From assembly GCA_963457665.1 (NCBI GenBank), contig OY735216.1:40924294-40988293 (forward strand): DNA of 64,000 bases. Reading direction: 5' to 3'. The stretch is from Thysanoteuthis rhombus. Its lineage: Eukaryota > Mollusca > Cephalopoda > Oegopsida > Thysanoteuthidae. Of this stretch, positions 1-20,100 are shown one piece after another. The notes below the pieces were generated by a model. The model was not told where the DNA came from. It saw only the letters and a list, made by a program, of their open reading frames with translations, and did not search any database. The position numbers and the translations under genes are program-made. Each line of letters starts with the position of its first letter. Positions within the stretch are counted from its first letter, which is position 1.

Positions 1-85
1 CTTCATAATTCAATGCATGTATAACATAAGAAAGAAGTATTTCTCCAAATTATTTGTTAAAAAATCAATGGTGATGTGTAGCTAA

Positions 86-7915
<7,830 letters not shown>

Positions 7916-8196
7916 AATTTTTTTTTTTTTTTTTTCACTTGACTTCTGTATGCATGTATGAGTATAAGTATGTATTATTTTTTTCAAAGAGGATAGTCTT
8001 TACAAAGGCTGTGCACAAATCTCAAAACAGACAATATGTCCATCGTGCCTATTATGATGAAAATGAATATCTATTGTATTTTATTTATGGGCTTTATTTT
8101 TGTTTTCAAGAACCTCACGAAAGAAATTGAGGTGTGGGAGTGCTTTCAAAATTTGAGTGAGTCAGGTTAAAGAAAAAAAATTATCAATTGTACCCA

Positions 8197-8202
8197 AATA
8201 AA
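8197..8202 (+). promoter_or_regulatory. poly(A) signal, RIOK2
   Basis: AATAAA about 280 bases after the RIOK2 stop codon, in AT-rich 3' sequence. It is the first good signal after the stop on this strand, so it is the likely 3' end. Cleavage position not visible. Confidence 0.6.
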
Positions 8203-9530
8203 AGCAAAGAATTTATAAACGTGAGAAGATTTTCACCATTTTCATTTATTCAAACTTTGAGAATTTTTCATTTACTTGTTCAATGTGACTGCCTTTTAAC
8301 CCTTTCATACCTATAAACCTATATTTTAGTCCACCCGCTGTAGAAAATGTCCTAATGGAAGAAAGCAGATAGGATTACAAATGAACAGTCTCAGGGTGAT
8401 GAAATATGCTATCAGGTTTTTTTTGGGGGGGGGGTCAAATAAATCTGCATTCCGATGCTAAAATATTTTCACTTTCTTCATGTTTCTAATTATACCAGAT
8501 TCTGACTTAGGGCATGAATGGGTTAAAGAGCAAATGTAAGCTTGTTTAAATGCAATACGAAGTGTCGTTGAAGAAGAAATCCAAGAGTTGTCTTCCTTGA
8601 ATTCCCCTTAATTGGACCTGCTGCATCAGTTTTGTTAGAACTGATTCAAACGTATGTAATACTTACTAATCTTCGTCGTTCATCATGACCAAAGTGCCAT
8701 TTGTTTGGATCAATCAGCGGTTCTGCCGAATTTACATTTTTCTTAAATGAAATCAGAGAGAATTACTTAGTGGTTTTGAGAACTACAAAAATACTTGGTC
8801 TATAAAAATATTTTTAGATTGTGACTCAAGATGAATGCAAAATTTCAAGAGCTGTAAAAAGGACAAGTAGTTGTGATTTTATGTGAGTTTTTCCCCTTGA
8901 ATTCGAGACATTTTCAGGTGTTTTGTGTATTTAAAAAAAAAAAAAAAGTTTCATTCATTGGTTGGGTTCAGGCATTCAGAATGGTAAACTAGTTTGCAAA
9001 CTTGACTTATAACCCATTATAATGAGTTCAGTCTTTAGTACATGTTTTCATGGTAGTATCAAACCAAGTGGAATATTTCCTCTTTCTATTAAAAGAAAAT
9101 AAGTTGAACTACTAAAGTAGAAACAAAGAAGGCCTTATTACAAAAAATAATGATGTTAAACTCCATTTCTAAAGATTAAATAAGTTTATACAAAGCCATT
9201 ATAGCAAACTTAGAGAGTCGGCAAAAAAAAAAATTGCAACAACTATTCAAACTGGAAAATATTCCCTTGAAGTTTCTTCACTGCTTTTTATTATTTGAAG
9301 CTGAAATCAGAATTATTTTTAAAAATGAGAAAACTCCAATAAATCAGCAAAACTTTTTCTGTTAAGCCTGTCTCCTTAAATATTAATGACCATTACTTTT
9401 TAATGATGTAAAGTTCATATTAGTGTACAGCTGAGCACTTGAGGACAAAAGGCATCATTAATTTGATTTACAAACAAACAAGTAACAACTGCTTTTACTT
9501 AATAAAATAAAAGTAAAGATTTTATTTACA
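8203..9530. other. intergenic space between convergent RIOK2 and MALT1
   Basis: No coding potential seen. 8640-8990 is a copy of repeat family D (compare 27930-28240). An oligo-G run lies at about 8410-8430 and an A run near 8935. Otherwise unremarkable AT-rich DNA. Confidence 0.6.
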
Positions 9531-9536
9531 TGAATA
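9531..9536 (-). promoter_or_regulatory. candidate poly(A) signal, MALT1
   Basis: AATAAA on the minus strand (TTTATT on plus), about 195 bases past the MALT1 stop. Other AT-rich candidates exist lower down (about 9287), so the exact 3' end is open. Confidence 0.45.
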
Positions 9537-9730
9537 ATTTGGAAAAGAGAACAAACAGGATTATCCTTGAATTAGTTCTGCTAGTAGTCAGATATGACCA
9601 TGTTCAGTTTTTCAAATTGAGTGAGTAAAAAAAAACATTTTAGTTCACCAAAAATGATCTAAGCTGCTTCTACTGGGTGTGGCTAAATGACCCTCCATCA
9701 AGGAATAGATGAATGGAAGATTTTCCTTCT

Positions 9731-12700
9731 TTATCCTAAGGAAATTTGGTCAAAACTTTCAACGCATTCTTGCTCAATGGGTTCATTTTGGTTGAAGACA
9801 CTGCACTTCTTCCATAATTGTATGTTGGCCACAAGTGGATAGCCCAACTTGATTCGATGCTCCAGACTCTTTTGCTCCTCAGTTGTGCCTTCTTCATACA
9901 CTACTTTAATAACAATTTCCATCTGATCCTGCAAATAAGGTCAAAAAACGAAAGTTTTGATTATGGTTAACATTAATATTGATTTTTTTATTTATTTTTT
10001 TCCAACGGCCCAACTGGGATAAATTCTGATTACTTTTGGCTTAACCTGAATTAATGAAACCTTTTTTCTGATTTTCAAATGCTACAAAATAATCTTTTTC
10101 AAACTGATAGATCATATGATTGGTTATGCATAATAAGTCCTCAATGAGCCATTTATACAAATTTTAAAAAATTGGAAGTCAGACCATTTTTGTTATTTTT
10201 AGAACTACAATGCTGAATTATATATATTAAGCTTGAAGAAAACTCAGCGTTATGCTTCTGATTATGACATAGCACAAAACTTTTGGCCCAATGCCACAAC
10301 CTAGAACCCAGGTTATTACTGCAAGTGTAACTTCTAGTATTATTAACAGATTTAGGTACATAATGATTTGGAGGATATTACACCTCATAAGACTTTCTTT
10401 TCTAAGTCAATACAACAGACTTACAATTTTGTTTGGGAAACAAAAAAGAATCAAGTATTCTGTCTATTCCCCAAGTCAGCGGCTTCTCAAAAAAATAAAT
10501 TATCAGGAATAAAGACAACAATAAAATGACTAACCTTCAGCTTTTGTAAGTCCCGTATAACCACTTTGGTTTTCTTCCTGTTATCTGGGACAATACAAGG
10601 TTTATCAACAGATAGAACCTAAACAAGAATTAAGAAGACAAAGTATTTAAAATTAGAAAAATTGAAATTTTAAAAGAATTCATACAAGTACATTAACATG
10701 TGTAGAAAGAGACCAATATATAAGTTTTTGTATCCCACTCTTCAGTTATACCTTGTTATACCTTGTCATGCCAAACCCTTGCAAAAAATTCAGTCCAAGA
10801 CAATACAGTGTACTAAGATATTGGTTAATTTCAAATAGATTCTCAAGTAAAAATAAAAGCTATTTTTTCTTCTCTACCTTAACTTTATTGAACAATGTAT
10901 TTACTATGTTGTTCTATCTTTATCAGTCTTCCTGGGAATTGGAGATTTTTCAGGAGAAATTTTATAGCCCGGAATGAATGTCAATCTGAAGGTGCACTAT
11001 ATGGTGAGTGAGTGAAAACTTCCCTGCTCAGCCATTACAATTTCTGAAACACATGGTCTTGAAGGAATGGTATACCCTATCAAATAATTGAGGATGCTTT
11101 TCATCGATTACAGCCTTCAATTGGTCCTATTGGGAACAGTACTTGTTCAAATCAATCATTTGGGTTTCTAGGAGGAGCTCAAAGCAGAGAACCTCCTTTC
11201 AATCCCACAATATACATAGTATCACTTTTGGATGAAGATCGACTTTTGTTACAGTTGTGATTCAATTTGCTTGCTCCACTATCTTTTGTAATTTATGTTG
11301 TGAAGTACATATGGGCAACCATAGGCCTGCAGCGATATTATTTTAAAGCCTGCAGCCAATCTAGGCATTTATTTTTTTATCCTTTTTCTCAGAAAGTCAA
11401 TTTTATGATTTCTATTGTGCAATTACAACTGTTTTGGCTTCACAAATCAATGATATAATAATTGTAATTCATTTGTTTAGAATAGAAATTAAGCTTTCTG
11501 TAATATGATCAACATTTAAGTTAAGAAAATGTCTTTTGTGGCCTGCATAAAAGGTGGAAAATGTCTTTTGTGGGTTGCTAGATCCAAAAAGATCGCCCAT
11601 GCCCATTGTGAAGTATCCAATTTTAATCATCCATCACAAAGTCAAACATTTAAATCCAGTAGACATTTTGTTCAACTTATGTGGAAGTCACACATCAAAG
11701 CAAAAGACATAACCAAGCAAGTGCAAATGATTTTCTATCCTTGATTTTGATATTTTCAGTTTGTCTTCTATTGCCATTGATTATATTTTTACCTTGCTTA
11801 CTAGGATGGATCAATAAGTTCATAGCCTGATGTGTAGTAATTAGCTGAATTTTGATCTGAAATTTTCACCGTATAATCTTCGATCTATGTGATTGATATT
11901 CATCACTGATATAAGTGCGTTGACAAGGAAGGAGATTACGTTGGAAATGATTATTTGTGGACTTATTGATGCACAGATCTAAAATTTTAAAAAGCACAGG
12001 TCGAAAATGTTATTCTCTTATATCTTCAATATTAAAATCAATAAACAAAAATACACCAATTTTGGCAAAATTTCCTTACAAAATTCTCAGACATAATCCA
12101 ATCAAGTTAGTTGAAAACTAAAACCTCCTTAAGACAAAACCAAACAAACTATTTGGACAACTTAATACAGTTTGCATGAGATACTATTCTCCAAGTTGAA
12201 ATATTAAGAACAAGTTTACACTTACTGAGGGGAATTTGGCTGCCCAAGCGTGACAATTGGTAGTGTTTCCTGGATTTATGATTGTGACGTAAATGACCAA
12301 GACATTAGAAAACTTGTGTTTGAAGTCAACTGTGAACTCCATGCCAATTGAAGATATGATAAAAGTCTTCGATTCAGGCAAGGCTGAAAAAGAAGATAAT
12401 ACAAAAATTCAATTATAAATCTTGATATTGAACAACTAAGGTGATGATTGGAAAGAGCCATAATTGTCATATAAAAGAACTTTCTGTCCATCATACGTAA
12501 CTATGGCTTTGAAATATTTCGAGATCTATAATTTTAGATAAGAGATCTGTGATTTTTAAATTCATTTTTATTAGATTTCTTGAGAACCACTAATCCAAAA
12601 AACTTAAAACTCAACACTGCACTGCCTTGTATAATGACTAATATATCTGGTGAATGTCAACTCTATATACGTACACACAGATTTCTTCAGTTGTCATTTT

Positions 12701-15700
12701 CTACAGATATATCAAAAGAATTTATGTAAATATGTGTAAATCTTTATAGATTTGCTTTTTGAAATTGAATTTGAATTAAATATTTTTGGCCTTGAACAAA
12801 TCAAACCTTATAAAAATTTGAATGAAAAAAAAAAAAAGGCCAAACTGGAAGTCACTCCTGTAAGTTTGGAGCTTTGCATTTGAGACTACGACAAAATACA
12901 AAATGAAGACATCAACAACAGATATCAGACAATCCAAAATCAAATTTCCCAGGAAAGCCAATTCTGCTTGAGCATTCAAAGAGTTACAAATGGTGGCACA
13001 CGCGGGTTGGAAGCCAGAGTCATCAAAAGAAGATTTCAAAGTTACCAGAGTGTCCACTCAGAATAAAAGGGGCATCCGAGCCGGGGAATGAGGACAATTT
13101 TCAACAACAACCAGCATAAGGGAAAAGAAATGGATACTTGTCTTACTGTTGTCAGTTGAGAACTTTGAATGCTGTTGATTTGTCCTAAGGACCCAATAAT
13201 ACAATCAAAAACTAAAAATCTCTAATAAGTCAAGTTGAGAACAAGCACACTTCCAAACAAAAGCAAAACTTACTGTGCGCTTCTCTCCAAGCGATTTCTC
13301 TTCTCATAAATTCCACAGTGTGATTTGTACAGTTAATGGGATCTGTTAGTGAACGGTCTACTTCCATCAAATTGGTTTTCATTTCTGGAACTTGTTTACA
13401 GTACACAGAATTTGTATCTCCCATATCTACAAAGCAAAAAGAGGAAAAAAAATCATTAATTCTGAAATATTTAGAATACATCAAACGTGTAAATGAAGAA
13501 CAGATGAATAAGTTCTTGGTAGGGCAGGACTTGTTATCCCTGTCACACATTAATGAAATATTTTGATGCAAAAATTATCCTGGCTACTTCTTGAAACTAC
13601 TAGTTTTAAAACATAAACTAGCTCCCTGCAGCACATTAACGAAATATTTCAATGCAAAACTATTTCTGCCAGGAAAATTTTCCATGAAAACATTTCATTA
13701 ATGTGTGGCAGGAATAGTTTTTGCAATGAGATACTGACAAACAAAAAATGTATTCAGTCAAGTGGTTGGTCATAAAAACTTGTAAGAATGAAGTCTTAGC
13801 CTCAACCAGACTTGAACCTTAAATGGATCACTAAGCTGACGCTTGCAGAGGAAACCCAAACTTTGTTATAAGCTATTCATACTTCCATCAGGAGTTGACT
13901 TTTCAGACACAGACACTTTAGCTTTTCTTCTTTTTATTTCATAAGAAAATACTAATGACTCCTCAAGATTATTATTTAGAGAGGCTAGAAACAATAAAAA
14001 TAGAAAGAATTAGTCTCACCTTCACGCACTTTTCCAAACACAGTCTCTATGCCTTCTTCTAAGAACAAAAACTTTTGTAGATGTTTGACAAGTCGTCCAA
14101 TTTTCTTCCGAACATTTTCATAGGCATAACTTCCTCGACTCCTAAATATGAAATAAAGAAGGGTGGAAAAAAAAAAGCATGATGGTACAGTTCTTTAATG
14201 AGAGATTCATGTGAATTTTTCAAAACATTAATATACCCGGCACAGGATTTTTTTGTATTTTTCAAATAATTTGTGGCATTCATTTTCATAGTGATTTCAA
14301 AGAGAACAAAAACATCTTTTGTTGCGTCAGATGTGATCAATATAAAAAAATTGGAATATGGAGTGATCAATAAATAAGTTACTTTTCTCGTCTATGGTTT
14401 GATCTCTGAAAAGTTTGAATTTTCAAAAAACAAACAGGCACGAACTAGTAATAAATTCAACATAAACTTGATTGTAAATTGACCCCCCCCCCCGCAACTA
14501 TTGGGGGGGGGTATAACCATTGTTTGTTGACATAATGAGGAGTTTAAATGCTTAATTTTTCAGCCTTCTAGCTCCATAGGTACAGCCTGTATTCATGATA
14601 CATAAGCATTGAAAGAAACAAATAGAGCAGATATAGACCGTGATAAGCAATTTGGGGTTGAGACAATTATGTGGGTCTCTGCATCACCAGTTCATACTCA
14701 ATTGTACAAATGTATTTAGAGTCCAAGCAGATATTTAACAAAATTACTCATCATTTTGGCACAGTTTGAAAGAGAAGTGTCCGTCATGATTTCAAATCTC
14801 GGCATGGAGATGTTCATTTTATACATCGGTTTGGTTTAACGTGATGGGATAGACAAACAGTGAAGAGTTTCCTACGTTGATTTAGTTGAGGATTGTTAGT
14901 TACGTTGCTGCTACGAGGAGGAAACAAAGTTGACTCTAGAGTCTGACTTGGATTGGAGATTGACAATAAAATACTTACGTAGCATAAAAAAACACAGAAT
15001 TTTCTGGAGCTCTGATTGGTCTGGACCGTTGCTCTTTGGTTTCCTGTCTAATAAAAAAAAAAAGAATTCACAAGAGAGTCATTTGGTGAAAGTAACATCA
15101 TCTGATCAAATTTGAATTAGTTGGAATTCTCATCTAGTGTTAAAAATTCACACCATCAACCAATAAATACAACAATACCTTGAAAAGAGCAGTTTTAGAT
15201 GTAGTTCAGTCAAGGTATTACTGCACTAATTAATGTAACATTAATGTAAAGTATAAGCTAGAAAAAAAACATTAAATTATAATTAGACCTACAGAGTGTG
15301 GTTTTGAACAATACAGAAAATTTTGGAACAAATTAACCACACTAATCAAGGAACACCTGAATCAGATTATCCTTGCTACAAGGATGAGAAGATAAGAAGA
15401 ACTGTGGAGAGAGTGCACCAAACTTTTAACAGATTAGACATCGGCATCTGATTTATTAAACACACTTGAAATGTCAGTTTTCAAAAGCAAAGAATTCACA
15501 AAGCTAAATGACTTTAATGTGAAATTTCATAACACACATCCACAAGTCCATACATCCAGTACAGCAAAAAGAACAGTAGTACCACCAACTAAACCTTCAA
15601 CACATTTATCAATTTGAGTGATATTAGGAAGATTAAAAAAAGATTAAAATCTACTTCAAAATAATATATACTAGCTGAACGTGTACAAATTCAATGGGTA

Positions 15701-17055
15701 TTTACAACTGAGATTATCCATTATCTTATGCCCCTGTTCTTTTCTTACCCTATGCCTGTATTTTCTCTTTTTCTCCCATATCCTTTCCTATCTTGGTTGC
15801 CGGTCCATGACTTTATCTAAATGTTATACGAACAAGTTTCATTGTTTCATATGCAAAAATTGTCCTACCCCCACAGTAAATTACCTAACTTACTTTTCTG
15901 CCCTCTCCTCCTACCCTCATATCAAACTACCCAACTTCCCTTCCTCACATCTACCTTTCTACTCCTTTGTTTCATATTTTCCTTTATCCAAAATTTGATG
16001 TAAAAAAATCTATGACATCACTGGCATTTTCCACTGAAAAATATCTGAAATAATAGAAATATATAAATTCTCCAAAATCTAAATGTTATCATTAGACCCA
16101 TCAGAATAAAGCCCTGAAAAGGTTAAAAGAGCTTTTTTTCCAAAAATAAAAAAACATTTTTAGTTGAATACTGATGTCAATTTTTAAATCTGTAGACAAA
16201 ACATCATGGCCAGGAGCATTGGAACATACAAACAAACACAGGCACATATCAAATAAGGATAGGACACCTCACTATCTTTGATAGCTATGGTTGAACATAG
16301 CAAAGATACAAACAGGTCTCATTAAGTTTATTTCTACTTTTATCTCGAATCTATATCAGGTTGCAAAAAGTTTGATATTTGGGCCGTCAAAAATTGATCA
16401 TTATAAGGATTGATTGGAGCAATCAACAAATTATTTTGAAGAGAATTTAACAATTCTCTCTTTCATACTTAATTTTTTTGTTAGAAGAAAGATTTCCAGA
16501 ATTTTGATAAAAATGAATTGAGAAAAAAAAAAAAAAATGTGATTTATAATGATACGAAATGTAATTTATTTATTGTCAAATTCCTAGAGTTGACTTTATA
16601 ATCGTGAATTCATCAGACATTGGAATTTAAGATATAAATAAGAGAGAAAGAATGATGCCATGACATCATGTTGCGTTAGTTCACATTTGCAAGTTGTCAG
16701 TACTTCTTTTGTAAACATTGAATTTCTATAATGAAAAATAATAGTCAAACTCCCTAAGTCAAGCTTGTTCAATTATTTTATTTATAAGATTATAATCTAT
16801 CCGTGGAATATTACAGACTTTCCATAATCATTCATTCTGAAATATGTGACCCATTGTTCATATTTTTTTTAAATAGTCAAAAGATAAAAAAATTGAAAAT
16901 CTATTTTGAATTCTATTGATCATTTTTGTTTTCTATAATTGTACAACGGAACTTCTTTAGGGCTATCAAAAGCTGGAATGGAGATGCACTTGTTTTTTTG
17001 GTTTTTATAATATTAGAAAAATGTTTGTTGAAAAACATTTCAAAAAGTTAAATCA

Positions 17056-17101
<46 letters not shown>

Positions 17102-20100
17102 TGAGTTTGGCACAAAAAGCAAAGTCAAGTACAAAAACAGAAATGTTGGATTTTTTTTTTAAAAAGAATACAGTGATTGCTGCAAATCAGTCCTAATAAG
17201 ACAATCCATTTTTGACAACCCAAAGGTTTAACTTTGCCCAGGTTCCATTAAATGAAATCAAGTAATGAATTATCTTGATGTATGAGATCTGCCTAGAAAG
17301 TAATGAGATTGTTTGTGTAAAAGTATTCATTATCAACCTAATTACAATATGAGAACAACTTCCCTGCTGGTATGAGGCTTCCCAAGGGAAATATTTGGAA
17401 GGAGATAAAGTTGATTTGTAAATATGTAGATAATATATATTTTTACACAATCTCATTACTTTCTAGACAGACTATGTATATTAATTCTTTCTGAAAGAAT
17501 ATCATGGCTCCTCTGGTAAAGACTTTGAAACTTTGTCTAGTCTTGGTTCTATAAACATGATTGAGGGGGGCTTTAACACAGAATAGAGGTTGGCAAATTA
17601 GTCACATACACTATTACTAATGTAGTGAGTTTCATGCTCACTGGGTGCATACCACACTAAACTTAGTAAATACCTATAATTTGGATAGGAAAAATTTGTG
17701 CTAGTGAGAATTCTATACATAAGACTTTTTACAACCAACAACTAATACCGAGTGTACTTTTAACTCTTAATAACATGAACCACCTGAAACCACTTAGAAT
17801 TGACAGTAGAACTCTCCTGTGAATGGAATAAATAATAATTAAATTCTTCTGTGAATATAATGAAAAAAAAGTTTAATCGGGAGTTATTCCCCTTGGTATC
17901 AACATTGAAATTCTCTTGTATGAATTTGAGGGTAAAAATCTGGAATAGAATGATAGTATATAGTCATTAACTTACATTGTACGGCAGATGTCAAGAATTA
18001 AACAGCAGATGGCTGGTGTTTTAGAGGCCATCAGTTCTTGTATCTTCTCCGCCTGTAAACACGATTTGACGTTACAGCCTGTGGGAGCATCGACTGGGGT
18101 TAAGTATGAATGTGGATCACCATTCACTTCAAATCCATGGCCAGCATAATAGAATACACCATAGACACCCTTGTTAAGCATTTCAACAAACTTCATGATG
18201 GCCGATTCCATTTCATTTAGGGTAAGGTCCACAAGGGAGACTACTTTGAAGTTTAGGCTGGTGAAAATTTCAGACAGTATTTCCACGTCATTATGAGGAG
18301 CCATAAGCTTCTGTTCACAGCGGTAATCTCCGTTGCCGATTAGAAGAGCTACTTTATCTGTAGCTGGAAATGGAAAATAAATGAAAATCTAAAATTTGAT
18401 AATTCCAATTACATTTATAACAACATCAATATCACACTTTTTTGAAAGCTACTAAGAGACATCAGTGATCTTTATCATTAATCATATACATATATACAAT
18501 ATTGGTTCTTGTTTTCATATTTAAAGCTAATCACAGTTGAATATTCTTAATTTTTTCCAAGTTTTGTTAGTAGTGATGCTCACTTTGGAAACAAACTATC
18601 TCGAGTGTCCACCTGTTCAAGAGCAGTACTTTCTATTCCCTGCCACACATCAATGAATATCCATATATCTATATGGTTGCCAGATAGTTGGAGATGTTTC
18701 TTACCAAAATCACCCAAGAAAAGCCAAATGACAAAAACATTGCAATACTGCAGTACCAAAAACAAGAATTTATTTAAAATACTATTGCATTGAGTGACAG
18801 AGTTAGATTCTGCATCAAAATATTGTGTTAACATGTGGCAGGGAATGGCAGGAATGAAAAATAATGCTGCCTTTACAGCATACTATTTGAATAATTTAGA
18901 TGCTCGGATAAAATCTTCCAATTAGAGCATTAAAATGATTGTATCTCTTACATGAATGTAACCGAAACCCAAAAAAATATCCACCAAAAGGGGGTAATTT
19001 CGTTCAGAAGTTATTTCCCATGAAATCGATATCTATTTTCTTTCTATGAGTTACCAAACAAGATGACCTAGGAATTTAGGTGGTAATATAAAAGAAACTT
19101 ACCGGCATATTTTTTCTGCATTCGTTTCAAGTTATCCTTAATTCGCAGAATGGCAAAATCTGATCGGCATTCCATATCAAAACTGGGGCTGGACACTTTG
19201 CAAAAGTAAATTCCAGCATCACTCAGGGATTGAACAGGGATGTCAAATTCTGGTGAAGTAGCACCTGAAAAGAACAATAGATATAGATTTGATTCCAACC
19301 AATAAGTCTGACAGACTACAAGAAACAATCTGACAAAATGAAAATGCAATTCTCTGATACTTTCGGTTGATTAATAAAACAAAAAACAAAAAAAAAAAAA
19401 AAAATGAAGCTGCACATTCTTCAACATAATAGACAAAGACCTACCTTGAATACGAATTTCATCTTTGTACCACTGATATAATATCGGCTTCGGGCCACGT
19501 CCCTTACAGGTGAACAGAGCTACATTTCCAGGCTTTACCTTTGTAGATTTTGGGTGTATCACAATTTCTAACATTTCTAGATTTGAAAAGAAATGGATAG
19601 ATATGATAACTTTTATCACACATTTCACATCATCAAAATAGCTAAACTCAACTGACAGTCTTTCAAAATATGGTCAACAAGAAAAAGAAGGATCTGTATT
19701 TAAGAAACAAGAACCATAAGTTCAATAATGAGTTAAACATCTGTGGAAGTAGTAGTGGCAGAAGGAGGAGGAAGAAGAGCAAGTAGTCTTTCTTTGAGTC
19801 AGTTTATTCTCATACTTGTAAAATATTGCGATATGGAAATACTCTTCAAGTATTATTTTGGCTTTTATGCCTTGGATATTCTATCATGACATCATTAGCA
19901 GCCTGGTAAAAAAAATTGATCAGAATAGATGTCACACTTTTTAATGACATCACAACTGTTCCTTCCTTCCTATTTCTGTTGTTTAATACAACTGGAACCG
20001 ACTGAAAGACGGACTGACTGAAAAGTGTCTTATATAGATGTGTGCATACATTTAAAGATAGATGCACTACAAGGGAAAAGTGGTCACATAGAAGTGTGAC

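Larger units (their letters stand above)
15048..17975. other. MALT1 intron between catalytic-Cys exon and the 69-nt exon
   Basis: No exon found in this stretch apart from the flanking ones. 16085-16300 is repeat family E, related to 20608-20825 (CATGGCCAGGAGCATTGGAAC against TACGGCCAGGAGTGTGGGAAC). A (TA)n run lies at 17062-17099. 15690-16000 is pyrimidine-rich with no recognised content. Confidence 0.55.
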
